NCBI RefSeq assembly: GCF_003008695.1
Contig: NZ_PXZT01000003.1
Coordinates: forward strand, 189,439 to 253,438
From: Trichococcus alkaliphilus
GTDB lineage: Bacteria > Bacillota > Bacilli > Lactobacillales > Aerococcaceae
Length of the DNA: 64,000 nucleotides
Direction: 5' to 3'
In this document: piece after piece, positions 15,917 through 30,581 of the stretch
Layout of the letters: each line of letters begins with the position of its first letter
How positions within the stretch are numbered: position 1 is the stretch's first letter
Notes under the pieces: model-generated
Databases searched by the model: none
What the model saw: only the letters and a program-made list of their open reading frames with translations
What the model was told of the DNA's origin: nothing
Program-made: the position numbers and the translations under genes

Positions 15917-17347
15917 CTATCTTTTTTCTAGTTCTTGTGCTAGTAGTTGGTTGACCATGCCTGGGTTGGCTTGGCCTTTGGTTTGTTTCATGATTTGGCC
16001 TACTAGGAAGCCTTTGGCGCGGTCTTTTCCGGCTTTGAAGTCGTCAACGGATTGTTGGCTGTTGTCCAAAACGGCGTTGATGATCGGCAACAGTTGCGAC
16101 GGATCGCTCATTTGGATCAGGCCTTCTGATTCGACGACTGCTTTTGCGTCGCCGCCTTTTGTTGCCAACAGGCGGAAGACTTTCTTGGCGATTTTCGTGC
16201 TGATGGTGCCGTCTTCGATCAAGGTGATCATGCCGGCAAGGTTCGCTGGCGTCAGTTTGGTGTCGGCCAGTTCCACTTTTTCGCTGTTCAGGTAAGCTGA
16301 TACTTCACCCATCAACCAGTTGGAAGCCAATTTGGCATCCGCACCGGCAGCAAGAGTGCCTTCGAAGAAGTCGGACATTTCTTTCGAAAGTGTCAATACC
16401 ATTGCATCGTACTCAGGTAGGTCGTATTCCGAAATGTATCTTTCGCGACGTTTTGCAGGCATTTCCGGAATGCTTGCTTTGACACGGTCGATCCATTCCT
16501 GGGAAACGGTCAAGCCTGGCAGATCCGGTTCAGGGAAGTAACGGTAATCACTTTCGCCTTCCTTGACGCGCATCAGGATTGTTTCGCCATTTGTTTCATC
16601 GAAACGGCGTGTTTCCTGTTGGATGACGCCGCCAGCGTTCAATACTTGCGCTTGGCGTTTTTCTTCATGAGCCAAACCTCTGCGGACGAAGTTGAAGGAG
16701 TTCAGGTTCTTCAATTCTGTCTTCGTGCCGAATTTTTCTTGGCCGAATGGGCGGATGGAGATGTTGGCATCGCAACGCATGGAGCCTTCTTCCATCTTCA
16801 CATCGGATACGTCTGTGTACATGATGATTTGGCGAACCGCATCCAGGTAAGCATACGCCTCTTCAGGGGAGCGCATATCCGCTTCTGATACGATTTCGAT
16901 CAATGGCGTTCCTTGACGGTTCAAATCGACATAGGAATAGCCGTCCGATCCGTGCATGTTTTTGCCGGCATCTTCTTCAAGATGGACGCGTTCGATGCGG
17001 ATTTTTTTCTTAATGCCTTCCACTTCGATTTCGACCCAGCCGTCATGGCCGATTGGGTTATCCAATTGGGAAATTTGGTAAGCTTTCGGATTGTCCGGGT
17101 AGAAGTAGTTTTTGCGGTCGAAGTGCGTTTCCGTCGAGATTTCGCAGTTCAAAGCCAAAGCAGCCTTCATGCAGAATTCGATAGCTCTTTTGTTGATGAC
17201 AGGCAAGACGCCCGGGTAGCCCCAGTCGATGACGTTTGTGTTTGTGTTCGGTTCTGCCCCAAAGTGTGCTGGAGATGGGGAGAACATTTTTGATTCAGTT
17301 TTCAATTCCACATGGACTTCCAGTCCGATGACTGTTTCATAATTCAT
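15917..17347 (-). CDS. gatB: aspartyl/glutamyl-tRNA amidotransferase subunit B
   Basis: 476 residues, the usual GatB length. It opens with [14 protein letters not shown] and contains the GatB signature region ([33 protein letters not shown]) plus a YqeY-like tail domain that binds tRNA (ending [16 protein letters not shown]). With GatA and GatC it converts Glu-tRNA(Gln), and where needed Asp-tRNA(Asn), to the amide form, using ATP and ammonia from GatA. GAGGAAAAC precedes the ATG. It follows gatA by 12 bases. Confidence 0.98.
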   Translation of the reverse strand: MNYETVIGLEVHVELKTESKMFSPSPAHFGAEPNTNTNVIDWGYPGVLPVINKRAIEFCMKAALALNCEISTETHFDRKNYFYPDNPKAYQISQLDNPIGHDGWVEIEVEGIKKKIRIERVHLEEDAGKNMHGSDGYSYVDLNRQGTPLIEIVSEADMRSPEEAYAYLDAVRQIIMYTDVSDVKMEEGSMRCDANISIRPFGQEKFGTKTELKNLNSFNFVRRGLAHEEKRQAQVLNAGGVIQQETRRFDETNGETILMRVKEGESDYRYFPEPDLPGLTVSQEWIDRVKASIPEMPAKRRERYISEYDLPEYDAMVLTLSKEMSDFFEGTLAAGADAKLASNWLMGEVSAYLNSEKVELADTKLTPANLAGMITLIEDGTISTKIAKKVFRLLATKGGDAKAVVESEGLIQMSDPSQLLPIINAVLDNSQQSVDDFKAGKDRAKGFLVGQIMKQTKGQANPGMVNQLLAQELEKR

Positions 17348-17359
17348 AATGTTTTCCTC

Positions 17360-18814
17360 CTACAGGTTTGGGTGTTGATCAAGATAGTCGTTTGCTTGTT
17401 CCAAGGCAAAAGCGGCTTGATAGATCTTCGCTTCTTCGAAGTAGTTACCGATCAATTGGATACCGATTGGCATGCCGTCAGCCGAGAAACCGCCAGGAAC
17501 GGAAATGGCCGGAACGCCCGCCAAGTTGATCGTTACTGTCAACAAGTCGTCCATGTACATAGCCAATGGATCGTCGTTCTTTTCGCCGATTCCGAAAGCA
17601 GTCGTTGTAGTGGTTGGTCCCAGAATCAGATCATAGCCTGCGAAGATGTTCGCAAAGTCGCGTTTGATCAGCGTGCGGACTTGTCCAGCTTTCTTGAAGT
17701 AAGCATCATAGAAACCGGCGCTCAATGAGAAGGATCCCAACATGATGCGGCGTTTCACTTCCATCCCGAAACCTTGGGAACGGCTCTTGATGTACAATTC
17801 ATCCAATGAATTGACATTTTCTGCGCGGTAGCCATAACGCACACCGTCAAAACGTTGCAGGTTGGATGAAGCTTCCGAAGAAGCGATGATGTAGTAAGCA
17901 GGGATTCCGTATGCCAAAGTCGGCATGCTGACTTCTTCCACGGTAGCGCCCATTTCTTCGAATTGGGCAGCTGCTTTTCTTACAGCCTCTTGGATTTCAG
18001 CGGATACGCCCTCTTGGAAATATTCTTTCGGCAAAGCAATCTTCATGCCTGCGACATTTCCGTTCAGGTTCGCGCTGAATTTAGGCACTTCCAGCTTCAT
18101 GCTTGTCGAATCTTTGGCATCATAGCCGCTGATTGCTTCCAACAACAAAGCGTTGTCGGTTACGTTGCGTGTCATCGGGCCGATTTGGTCAAGGCTGGAC
18201 GCAAAAGCGATCAAGCCGTAACGGGATACGCGGCCGTATGTCGGTTTCATGCCGACGATGCCGTTGAAGGCGGCCGGTTGACGGATACTTCCGCCTGTGT
18301 CGGAACCCAATGAAGCGACGACTTCACCGCTGGCAACCGCAGCAGCAGAGCCACCGGATGAACCGCCGGGAACTTTTGTCAGGTCCCAAGCATTTTTGGT
18401 TTTTTTGTAGTAAGAGTTTTCCGTGCTTCCGCCCATGGCAAATTCGTCCATGTTCAGTTTTCCGACGTTGACGGCGCCGGCTTGCTTCAATTTCGTGACG
18501 ACTGTTGCGTCATAGATCGGCATAAAATCGCCCAACATGCGGCTCGCGGCTGTCGTTGTCACGCCTTCAGTAACGATGTTGTCTTTGATCCCTAAAGGAA
18601 TACCGTTCAGGACATTGCCGTCAGCGTAGCCTTTTTCGTCCGCAGCTTGCGCTTGTTTCAAGGCTCCTTCTTCGTTCAAAGCCAAGAATGCTTCCACTTT
18701 TCCGTCTGTTTCAGCGATGCGTTTGAAGGCTGCTTGTGTCAGTTCCACGGAAGAAAATTCTTTGTTGACTAAACCTTCATGCAGGCTCGTTAGCGTTTCA
18801 TTGAAAATACTCAT
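17360..18814 (-). CDS. gatA: aspartyl/glutamyl-tRNA amidotransferase subunit A
   Basis: 484 residues of the amidase-signature family. The Ser-cisSer-Lys triad is visible: lysine in [10 protein letters not shown] (near 78), the loop [15 protein letters not shown] and the nucleophile in [14 protein letters not shown]. It hydrolyses glutamine and passes ammonia to GatB. Its start overlaps the gatC stop by 4 bases, and gatB follows closely, so the complex is made from one message. Confidence 0.98.
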   Translation of the reverse strand: MSIFNETLTSLHEGLVNKEFSSVELTQAAFKRIAETDGKVEAFLALNEEGALKQAQAADEKGYADGNVLNGIPLGIKDNIVTEGVTTTAASRMLGDFMPIYDATVVTKLKQAGAVNVGKLNMDEFAMGGSTENSYYKKTKNAWDLTKVPGGSSGGSAAAVASGEVVASLGSDTGGSIRQPAAFNGIVGMKPTYGRVSRYGLIAFASSLDQIGPMTRNVTDNALLLEAISGYDAKDSTSMKLEVPKFSANLNGNVAGMKIALPKEYFQEGVSAEIQEAVRKAAAQFEEMGATVEEVSMPTLAYGIPAYYIIASSEASSNLQRFDGVRYGYRAENVNSLDELYIKSRSQGFGMEVKRRIMLGSFSLSAGFYDAYFKKAGQVRTLIKRDFANIFAGYDLILGPTTTTTAFGIGEKNDDPLAMYMDDLLTVTINLAGVPAISVPGGFSADGMPIGIQLIGNYFEEAKIYQAAFALEQANDYLDQHPNL

Positions 18815-19116
18815 GCGCCTTCCACCTCGTTATCTAAAATTGCCGGCACTTGGATCATGCCGTCTTCGGCTGTCTTGACGTTTTTGAATAAGAGGTCGCG
18901 ATCCGTTCCTGGTTCCGCTACATCTTCACGCATGACATTCTTCAATGCATAGCCATGAGAAGTCACGGGTACATCCGTTGTATCGACTGCTTCCAATTGT
19001 TCCACCATGTCGATGATGTCGCCCAATTGTTCTGTAAAATGTTTTATTTCGTGAGGAGCGAATTCCAGCTTGGCCAGTTTTGCTACGTGACGCACTTGCT
19101 CTTCAGTGATTGCCAT
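18811..19116 (-). CDS. gatC: aspartyl/glutamyl-tRNA amidotransferase subunit C
   Basis: 101 residues, typical length, opening [19 protein letters not shown] with a [20 protein letters not shown] segment that wraps GatA. It stabilises the GatCAB complex. AGAAAGAAGGGT precedes the ATG. It is first in gatCAB; camS lies 168 bases upstream on the same strand. Confidence 0.97.
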   Translation of the reverse strand: MAITEEQVRHVAKLAKLEFAPHEIKHFTEQLGDIIDMVEQLEAVDTTDVPVTSHGYALKNVMREDVAEPGTDRDLLFKNVKTAEDGMIQVPAILDNEVEGA

Positions 19117-19284
19117 GTAATACCCTTCTTTCTGTCGTTTTGTGTAGTCATCGTTTTTTTACATACCTGTTCATTTTAGCATAAAAATCATCGGTTTGTG
19201 GGAGTTTTCTCACGTTTCCAGCACTTTCTGAAAACAGAAAAAGCGGAACGGGTTCGTTCAGCCCTGATTAAGGAAAACTGTGCC

Positions 19285-24734
<5,450 letters not shown>

Positions 24735-25073
24735 AATTGCCATCCTTTCTTTTGTTGCCTTTGTTTCAGAGTATGTATGGGTGCGTTCTTTTTGATAGGT
24801 TCAAGGCGATGGTGCAGCCTTATCGTTTCTGATTTGCATCATGGTTTAGTCTATCATTTTAGAGCGTGGCTATCAATGAATCCCCGGATATTTTAAATAG
24901 TTTTTAACCCTTGTTCCCCTAGGTCGGTTCAGTTTCTTTTCAATCCATTATGCCATTCTTTTGGCTGTTTATGGCAAAAGAACTTCCTTTTCCGTATGTC
25001 AGGGGTTACAATGAAGACAGTAGTCAGCATACCGATAGGAACCTGTTTGATATTAGCCTAAGGGGTGGATTTC
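24735..25073. other. divergent intergenic region upstream of pcrA
   Basis: Holds the pcrA upstream region on the minus strand and the upstream region of the small plus-strand gene. I see AT-rich stretches but no hairpin, repeat or convincing consensus promoter. Confidence 0.4.
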
Positions 25074-25304
25074 ATGACGAAAAAAGGGTTAGCGTTTTAT
25101 CTGGTAAGTTTGTTTATCATCTTAATGATTTGGACGTTCCAAATCCCATACTCGCAGGCTCTTTCAAGGGAAGTCGCACAAGGTATCCGCGATTCCCAGG
25201 AACAAAAATTGCTTGTCACGGATCCGGAAAGCAACAAAGTCTACGTTACGCCTGTCAGCACTAGCGAAGGCGTCATATCCCCCCGTGCACCGAGACGTAA
25301 CTGA
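25074..25304 (+). CDS. small single-span membrane or secreted peptide
   Basis: 76 residues from ATG 25074 (MTKKGLAFYLVSLF), with AAGGGGTGG upstream. One hydrophobic helix at residues 5-23 is followed by a charged outer part with a basic end (SPRAPRRN). I know no family. The ribosome site, the signal-anchor shape and the strong terminator just downstream support it being real, but it could be a chance frame. Confidence 0.5.
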   Translation: MTKKGLAFYLVSLFIILMIWTFQIPYSQALSREVAQGIRDSQEQKLLVTDPESNKVYVTPVSTSEGVISPRAPRRN

Positions 25305-25347
25305 TCCTCCATCTGTCCCCATTATGGCTGCCATGCCATCCAAAATA

Positions 25348-25397
25348 AAAGTCCTGCCGCTGAATCATTTGCGTGATTCAGCGGCAGGACTTTCTTT
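25348..25397. terminator. strong bidirectional terminator
   Basis: Perfect 20-bp stem (25348-25367 with 25374-25393) with a 6-base loop and flanking A/T tracts. It lies between the convergent small gene and the GntR gene. Confidence 0.9.
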
Positions 25398-25403
25398 GTC
25401 GAT

Positions 25404-26060
25404 CTATTGGGCTAGGATATCGTTTGTGTCTTTCAACGTTTCGAAGAAGAAGATGAGGTATTCGCCCATCTTGTCGTAATCCTTATCGCGTATGCAGATG
25501 CTCACTTCATGATAGAGTGCGAGCAATTTGGCTTCGTTTTGATAACGATCTTCATCCATCAGATCACTGTTGTTGGAATAAGTGCTATGGATGTCGTGGG
25601 CAGTCGTCATGATCACTTTTTTCATAAATTGGTTATCGCTCTCGGCGATGAACGTCTCAAAGAGTCTGTATTCATTCTTGAAATAACCAGTCGCATCCCG
25701 ATAATTCAAGTACTCCACTTGTTTTTCAAGGATATTTTCGAAAGTTTTATAGTCCAAGGCGATGTCGTTTTCCTTCAGATACTGCAGGTAGTTCATGATA
25801 AGGCCTGCAATCAGTTCCAGGCGTTCCAACAAGCCCTCGTTGGAGATCTTCTTCTCGGCCACGATATAGCCTTTGTAAGTGATGGATTTCACTAACCCTT
25901 CTTCCTCCAGCAACAGCAGCGCTGTGCGGATCGGTGTCCGGCTCATGAACAAAGCTTCCGAAATGAGTTGTTCGGTTATTTTGGTTCCAGGAGGCCAAGA
26001 ATTACTGTCGATTTTGTCTTTTATGTAGTCGTACGCTTTATTGAATAGTCTATCCTCCAT
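25404..26060 (-). CDS. GntR-family regulator with FCD-like domain
   Basis: 218 residues from ATG 26060 (MEDRLFNKAYDYI), with GAAGGA upstream. The winged helix is at residues 1-70 (PPGTKITEQLISEALFMSRTPIRTALLLLEEEGLV); the helical C-terminal part resembles FCD domains, which bind small carboxylic acids through a metal site. It starts 45 bases after the PurK-like gene and is probably cotranscribed with it, so it may control or sense the same small molecule. Confidence 0.88.
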   Translation of the reverse strand: MEDRLFNKAYDYIKDKIDSNSWPPGTKITEQLISEALFMSRTPIRTALLLLEEEGLVKSITYKGYIVAEKKISNEGLLERLELIAGLIMNYLQYLKENDIALDYKTFENILEKQVEYLNYRDATGYFKNEYRLFETFIAESDNQFMKKVIMTTAHDIHSTYSNNSDLMDEDRYQNEAKLLALYHEVSICIRDKDYDKMGEYLIFFFETLKDTNDILAQ

Positions 26061-26105
26061 GAATTGATTCCTTCCTTCATATAAGAGAGCGGACACCTGT
26101 TTCCG

Positions 26106-27236
26106 TTACTCTGTAGATTCTAACAAGCCGTTTTCTTCCAGTTCATTGATGAGGATATCCGGGTTGTCACCCAATAATGTGACGTGACCCATTTTCCGTT
26201 TCGCGCGGTGTTCTTTTTTTCCGTAAAAATGGAAGTGCCAATCCGGTTTGGTCAGCAGCAGAATAAGTGCTTCATCAAGTTTTTCTTCCATGATGTTGAA
26301 CGTCACGCTTGTATCGTACAGCTGGATTTCCGGAATGGGCAATCCACAGATGCAACGGACAAGGACTTCATATTGAGAGATGCTGCAGCCGTCCAACGAA
26401 TAATTGCACGAATGGTGTGGACGGACGACCAAACGGTTCACATAGAGGGAACCCGACGACGTCATGAATGTCTCGACCGTCAAAATTCCGGTCAGATTCA
26501 TGGCCTTCGCAGCCAGTTTGCCGATATGCTCCATCTCTTTCTGGATATTTCCGCCTACGCGTGCAGGCGTGATGGTCTTCACAAGTTTTTGCTCCCGGTA
26601 GACCGTCTCCGTGACGGGGAATGACGTGAACACATTGTTCGCGTCCTGTGCTACTGTAATGGTCAACTCCATCTCGAATGGGATCCATGCCTCCAAAATG
26701 CACGTTCCTTTTTTCAGCAAGGCTGACGCCCTGCCAAAATCCTCTTCGCTGTACAAAAGATGCTGGACCGGTGTGGCCGCTTCCACACGGATTGGCTTCA
26801 GCACACATGGGAAGCCGATGCTTTTGACGGCCTCTTCCATGTCTTCGATGGTCGTTATCGTCGCGTAAGGCGTTACGTTTATGTTCAAGGATTCCAAAAA
26901 CGCTTTTTCGATCAACCGGTCTTGGGTGATGGAAAGGCTATCCGGATCCTGCGGTATAGCGATATAAGGATTGATTTGCGTCAGCAACATCGTATCCACG
27001 GCTTCGGATTCAAAGGTCAGCACATCCGATTTTGCCGCGAGATCCGTCAGCGCATCGAAGTCCGTATATTTCTTGGTTATCTGCCAATCAGCTATTTGCC
27101 CAGCCGGACAGGCAGGATCGGCGTCCAAGATGCCTATTTGGTAGCCCATTTTTTTGGCCTCCAAAGCAATCATACGGGCGACATGTCCTCCGCCAATAAT
27201 ACCGATTGTTTTCCCGGGTAAAATTTGATTCGGCAT
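26106..27236 (-). CDS. PurK-like ATP-grasp protein, atypical
   Basis: 376 residues with the PurK fold: GIIGGGH (12-18), an ATP-grasp core, VRPHHSCNYSLDGCSISQYE near residue 275 (PRPHNSGHYTIE...SQFE in true PurK) and the C-terminal RKMGHVTLLGD. PurK adds bicarbonate to aminoimidazole ribonucleotide. The canonical glycine-rich loop after the ATP-binding lysine (GGYDGKGQ) is missing: residues 145-160 read VLKPIRVEAATPVQHL. It lies with a GntR gene, not in a purine operon. Either a PurK paralogue with a new substrate or a weak PurK. The ATG has no strong ribosome site. Confidence 0.8.
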   Translation of the reverse strand: MPNQILPGKTIGIIGGGHVARMIALEAKKMGYQIGILDADPACPAGQIADWQITKKYTDFDALTDLAAKSDVLTFESEAVDTMLLTQINPYIAIPQDPDSLSITQDRLIEKAFLESLNINVTPYATITTIEDMEEAVKSIGFPCVLKPIRVEAATPVQHLLYSEEDFGRASALLKKGTCILEAWIPFEMELTITVAQDANNVFTSFPVTETVYREQKLVKTITPARVGGNIQKEMEHIGKLAAKAMNLTGILTVETFMTSSGSLYVNRLVVRPHHSCNYSLDGCSISQYEVLVRCICGLPIPEIQLYDTSVTFNIMEEKLDEALILLLTKPDWHFHFYGKKEHRAKRKMGHVTLLGDNPDILINELEENGLLESTE

Positions 27237-27381
27237 GTGATCACACTACTCTCTTGGATTTTCATTAGAATTTTGTTAAAAAAGTCTTTACCAAATCATT
27301 TTATCACTATATTCGACGAATGTCGCCATGCAAAAACTGCCTGTTTGTAGAATTTTCGTGAGAAATAAAGGTAGTTGAGCC

Positions 27382-27441
27382 AAAAAAACGCGCAGACAGT
27401 GGGTTACCTCCTCAAAAGGCCCAATCTGTCCGCGCGTTTCT
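27382..27441 (-). terminator. terminator after glucosaminidase gene
   Basis: Long stem ACGCGC...GACAG paired with CTGTC/GCGCGT and T7 on the minus strand. Confidence 0.82.
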
Positions 27442-27452
27442 GTTTGTATGCT

Positions 27453-28073
27453 TCAACTATCATATTCATAAAGTGCATGCTGTTCAATGACTGCTATCAG
27501 CTTGGCCGCATAATCCGGATCGGTCGCATAGCCGCAATCCTGGAGAGCCTGGGCCGCTTCCTGATAGGTTGTTGCCTGCAGAACCGGTGCGTATTGGCTC
27601 GGATTCCAAGAGGTGCCGTTGACGAACAGCAACGCATGGTCCTGGACCGATTCCGTCCAGCTGTCGTATACTCTGAAGTTCGCTTGAATGGTTACCCACT
27701 GGCCGTTGTAGTATTCATTGGTTGTCAAGAGTACCGTATTTCCCGGATCATCACCCTTCATGCCGTAAAGATTGTTGTAGACGGCAGACAGTTCGCTCTC
27801 TCCCCAATCCGATTCGAGGATCGCTTGCGCAATGCTGATGCTGGCGTGGACACCATATGCTGCTTGCATCTGCTGTGCGGCAGGGGCGACATTGGCGATG
27901 AAGCCGTTCCCCTGATTACTGCCGTACTCCGGGATAACCGGAACAATTGTAGAAAAATCGCCGATGAGCGACAGACTTGCCATAAAACTGATCAACAAGA
28001 AAAATAAAATCTTGATTGCTTGAGCGGATGCCGATTGCGGTTTTTTTCGAGTCCGCTTTCTCTTTCGTGCCAT
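27453..28073 (-). CDS. glucosaminidase (GH73/FlgJ-type), membrane-anchored
   Basis: 206 residues from ATG 28073 (MARKRKRTRKK), with GGAGGAACAT upstream. A very basic cytosolic tail and one hydrophobic helix (about 21-43) anchor it; the outer part is a GH73 domain with the catalytic glutamate in AQAILESDWGESELS, NNLYGMKG and a C-terminal YAAKLIAVIEQHAL. It cuts the N-acetylglucosaminyl bond of peptidoglycan. No LysM or choline repeats. It follows the carboxypeptidase gene at a distance of 37 bases, so a wall-remodelling pair. Confidence 0.92.
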   Translation of the reverse strand: MARKRKRTRKKPQSASAQAIKILFFLLISFMASLSLIGDFSTIVPVIPEYGSNQGNGFIANVAPAAQQMQAAYGVHASISIAQAILESDWGESELSAVYNNLYGMKGDDPGNTVLLTTNEYYNGQWVTIQANFRVYDSWTESVQDHALLFVNGTSWNPSQYAPVLQATTYQEAAQALQDCGYATDPDYAAKLIAVIEQHALYEYDS

Positions 28074-28110
28074 ATGTTCCTCCATCTATTTGGTTGTGCT
28101 GCTTTACCTG

Positions 28111-28962
28111 CTATTGTTTACTGTTCCCGAGTGCTTCATTTTGCTTAAGGATCGCAACATATTCTTCCAACGTCAGATTCTGTTCAGTCATGTAAACAGC
28201 GTTCTCTACGCCTACATACCGAAAATGCCACGGTTCAAAATTGATGCCGGTTATGGCTTCTTTCGATTTTGGATAGCGCAGAACGAAACCGTATTTGGAT
28301 GCATTTTCTTTCAGCCACAGCCCTTCCGGATAGTTTTCCAAATCCGGGAATAAGCCTGAATTGCCTTCTTGGTTGGCTAACGCAGTCGATGTGATATCCA
28401 CGGCGAGCCCGGTTGTGTGTTCGCTGGCATTAGGCAAGGCGATATATTCTTCCGTCTTTGCGCGTGCCTCTTCTTCAGACAAACCTGAGGCCAGATAATT
28501 TTGATAGTTGACGTCATAGTTTGCTTGCTGTTGCTCGATGGAGCGGTAACCTGAAATCATCGTGAAATCCATTCCGGCGGCTTTCCCGGCTTCCAACAGC
28601 GCTAAGAATGGGTCCTTTATCCTGCTGTCGATCTGATAGCCGCTCTCGGTCAGGTAAAACTCCATTGCGATTTCTGCAGCAAGCTGATTTTCCCTGTTCA
28701 CCAAAACCAGATTCCAATCAGTTGAGGAAGCGGCCGGTGTCACGATAACTTTGGACTCGGCTTCATCGACTGCAGCTTCGGAAGAGGCTTGCGATTCTTC
28801 GGAATGATTGCTTGTTGTCGAATCCTGCTGACTGTTTGACGGTTCATCGTCATCGGTTGTGCACCCTGTGAAAAAGAGCATCGCCAGCAAGAGCCCCGCT
28901 AGGAAACGCAGTCTTTGTGCGTACCTCTCAGGTGTATTGGAGTATTTTTTATTCGTTTGCAT
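28111..28962 (-). CDS. D-Ala-D-Ala carboxypeptidase, VanY/DdcY-type lipoprotein
   Basis: 283 residues with a signal peptide ending in the lipobox FTGC and a Ser/Glu-rich linker, then the VanY domain. The zinc site is visible: SEHTTGLAVDI (SxHxxGxAxD) and EPWHFRYVG (ExWHxRYVG). It removes the terminal D-alanine (or cuts the LD bond) of peptidoglycan stem peptides on the outer membrane face. Likely cotranscribed with the glucosaminidase gene downstream. Housekeeping type; nothing here points to glycopeptide resistance. Confidence 0.93.
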   Translation of the reverse strand: MQTNKKYSNTPERYAQRLRFLAGLLLAMLFFTGCTTDDDEPSNSQQDSTTSNHSEESQASSEAAVDEAESKVIVTPAASSTDWNLVLVNRENQLAAEIAMEFYLTESGYQIDSRIKDPFLALLEAGKAAGMDFTMISGYRSIEQQQANYDVNYQNYLASGLSEEEARAKTEEYIALPNASEHTTGLAVDITSTALANQEGNSGLFPDLENYPEGLWLKENASKYGFVLRYPKSKEAITGINFEPWHFRYVGVENAVYMTEQNLTLEEYVAILKQNEALGNSKQ

Positions 28963-29062
28963 CTTCTGCCCTCTTCTGGTCTGTAATTTTTTGTTATGCC
29001 TATTTTAGCACAAACTCCCGCCAATCCACACCCAAAAAGTAAGCCTACGCTCAAATCCAAAC

Positions 29063-29093
29063 GAAAAGCCAAGATAGTATCATCTCGGCTTTC
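29063..29093 (-). terminator. hairpin after HTH gene
   Basis: 11-bp stem AAAGCCGAGAT/ATCTTGGCTTT with one wobble and a short T run on the minus strand. A weak terminator. Confidence 0.6.
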
Positions 29094-29107
29094 CGGTTTA
29101 TATTCTG

Positions 29108-29644
29108 TTATTCAGTAATTTTTGTGATGGTATCAGGTGTATTTTCATTGAACCATTCAAGCAGATTGATTTTTTCCGAATCGATCTGATGACGGATGAT
29201 GCTAGGCAAGCGCAGATCGATGATATCTTTGTAACTCCAGAAATCATAATTGCACTCAAGCCGGAGTGTGGTGATTGCCGGTCTATGGATTTCTGAATCA
29301 TGGACTGTCTCATCGGTAGTATACCATTTGAAATCAGCCAAATCCGTCGCTATCCATTTTTTGGCGACTTGATATTTCAGGAAATGATATTCTCTTACAG
29401 GGTTATCTGCCACTTCGGGTAGAATTTCGGCATTTCGGCAAACTTTCTGGACAAGCATCCATTCATAATCGGTGAACAATTTTGAAATGATCTGCATGTT
29501 CTCTGGTTTTAAACCATGCTCTCCTTTTTTCCAGCGATCCCAGCTCTGAGGCGAGATCCCTAGTTGATTGGCATAAAAAGCTTTTTCACTGACATATTGC
29601 TCTTTGATCGTATACAAGACAATTGTTATAAGTGCATTATTCAT
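29108..29644 (-). CDS. HTH (XRE-like) DNA-binding protein
   Basis: 178 residues, ATG 29644 with TTGGAGG upstream. A helix-turn-helix lies at residues 22-50 (FYANQLGISPQSWDRWKKGEHGLKP); the rest is a helical/mixed domain rich in Trp and Asp (KKWIATDLADFKWY; YDFWSYKDIIDLRLP) that I do not recognise. The gene is AT rich compared with its surroundings. A palindrome beside its -10 box suggests autoregulation. Confidence 0.72.
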   Translation of the reverse strand: MNNALITIVLYTIKEQYVSEKAFYANQLGISPQSWDRWKKGEHGLKPENMQIISKLFTDYEWMLVQKVCRNAEILPEVADNPVREYHFLKYQVAKKWIATDLADFKWYTTDETVHDSEIHRPAITTLRLECNYDFWSYKDIIDLRLPSIIRHQIDSEKINLLEWFNENTPDTITKITE

Positions 29645-29673
29645 TTATGTAACCTCCAATCTATCATGTTCTT

Positions 29674-29696
29674 ATTATACACTTATTACGTGATAA
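29674..29696 (-). promoter_or_regulatory. -10 box with overlapping dyad, HTH gene
   Basis: TATAAT (29674-29679) and immediately upstream the near-palindrome TTATCACGTAATAA (29683-29696, 12 of 14 symmetrical). It lies where a repressor would block RNA polymerase. The -35 box is weak. Confidence 0.5.
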
Positions 29697-29711
29697 AAGA
29701 AATAATTTGCT

Positions 29712-29751
29712 TAAAAAAACCGCCCACTCCGTTTATGTTGGAGTGAGCGGC
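29712..29751 (-). terminator. terminator after liv operon and its 3' element
   Basis: Stem CCGCTCACTCC/GGAGTGGGCGG with one G-T pair and T7 on the minus strand, 62 bases past the structured element. Confidence 0.87.
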
Positions 29752-29812
29752 TTGCTTATTTGTATGGTTTTGCTTGGTGAACGGGATTATTTGGATCCTT
29801 TTAGAACGGTTC

Positions 29813-29917
29813 TGAATCCTAGAGTTCTCCGCCTAACGCTGTTCATGCCCACTCAGCCAAACCCAGGCTGCGCAGTCCTGAACCTCGTTAGTGCTCAAAC
29901 TCTGAGCTCAGGATTCA
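29813..29917 (-). ncRNA. structured 3'-UTR element, copy B (after CBS-ACT gene)
   Basis: It begins 8 bases after the TAG stop, exactly as in copy A. P1 TGAATCCT/AGGATTCA (29910-29917 with 29813-29820); P2 AGAGTTT/GAACTCT; internal loop GAGCA opposite GGCGGA; P3 CTAACG/CGTTAG; P4 GTTCA/TGAAC plus CAGCC/GGCTG. Compared with copy A, paired positions change together in P1, P2 and P3, while the unpaired loop core is identical. Confidence 0.6.
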
Positions 29918-29924
29918 TCACACA

Positions 29925-30578
29925 CTATACTCTTTCTGGTTTGTAGATGATCGATCCGATTTCGTAGCCGTGTTCTTCCAGTCTGGCACGGATGCCGTCG
30001 ATGTCTTTGCTTTCCAACTGGATGACGACTTGGACATAGCCCATTTTGCGGTAAGTCGCGATCTGTTGGATGTTGATGTTCTCATCGGAGAAGATATCGG
30101 TCAGGTCTTCGAGAACGCCTTTTTTGTCTTCATGGATATTGACGACAACGCGGACGCCCGGTGTGTAGTAGCCCAGCACATCGATGAAGGCAGAGAAGAT
30201 ATCCTTTTCGGTGATGATGCCGATCAGGCGGTTGCCTGCCTCGACGACCGGCAATACGCTGATGCCATTCTCACGCATCATTACGGCAGCTTCTTCCAAA
30301 AGAGCTTCCTTGTTGATCGTCACGACGCGTTTTTCCATGATGTCGGCCACTGTCGTTTTATTCAACAGATAGTTGACTTCATGCATATCCAAGCTGGTCA
30401 TGCTGGAAGGTGTATTGCGTTCGATGATGCCCTCCGTGATCAAGCCCACGATGGTCTCGCCTTGAACGACCGGCAGACGGTGAATCTTGTGCTCTTTCAT
30501 CATATCCAAAGCTTCGATGATTTTTGTTGAAGGTTGAATCGTTACTAAATCCGTTGACATATAGCTTTGTACATCCAT
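29925..30578 (-). CDS. CBS-domain protein with C-terminal ACT domain (AcuB-like)
   Basis: 217 residues: two CBS motifs (1-60, MDVQSYMSTDLVTIQPSTKI; 75-130, VADIMEKRVVTINKEA) and an ACT-like domain (about 140-217, VRVVVNIHEDKKGVLEDLTDIF). CBS pairs bind adenosyl ligands and ACT domains bind amino acids. It is the last gene of the liv operon, 3 bases after livF. A natural inference is that it senses branched-chain amino acids and nucleotide state, but the target is unknown; AcuB itself is not well understood. Confidence 0.9.
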   Translation of the reverse strand: MDVQSYMSTDLVTIQPSTKIIEALDMMKEHKIHRLPVVQGETIVGLITEGIIERNTPSSMTSLDMHEVNYLLNKTTVADIMEKRVVTINKEALLEEAAVMMRENGISVLPVVEAGNRLIGIITEKDIFSAFIDVLGYYTPGVRVVVNIHEDKKGVLEDLTDIFSDENINIQQIATYRKMGYVQVVIQLESKDIDGIRARLEEHGYEIGSIIYKPERV

Positions 30579-30581
30579 TGT

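Noticed and set aside
28111-28962. A vancomycin resistance determinant (VanY) together with VanZ at 44472
   Set aside because: The two genes are 16 kb apart, with no vanA/H/X or regulators; both families are common as housekeeping genes.
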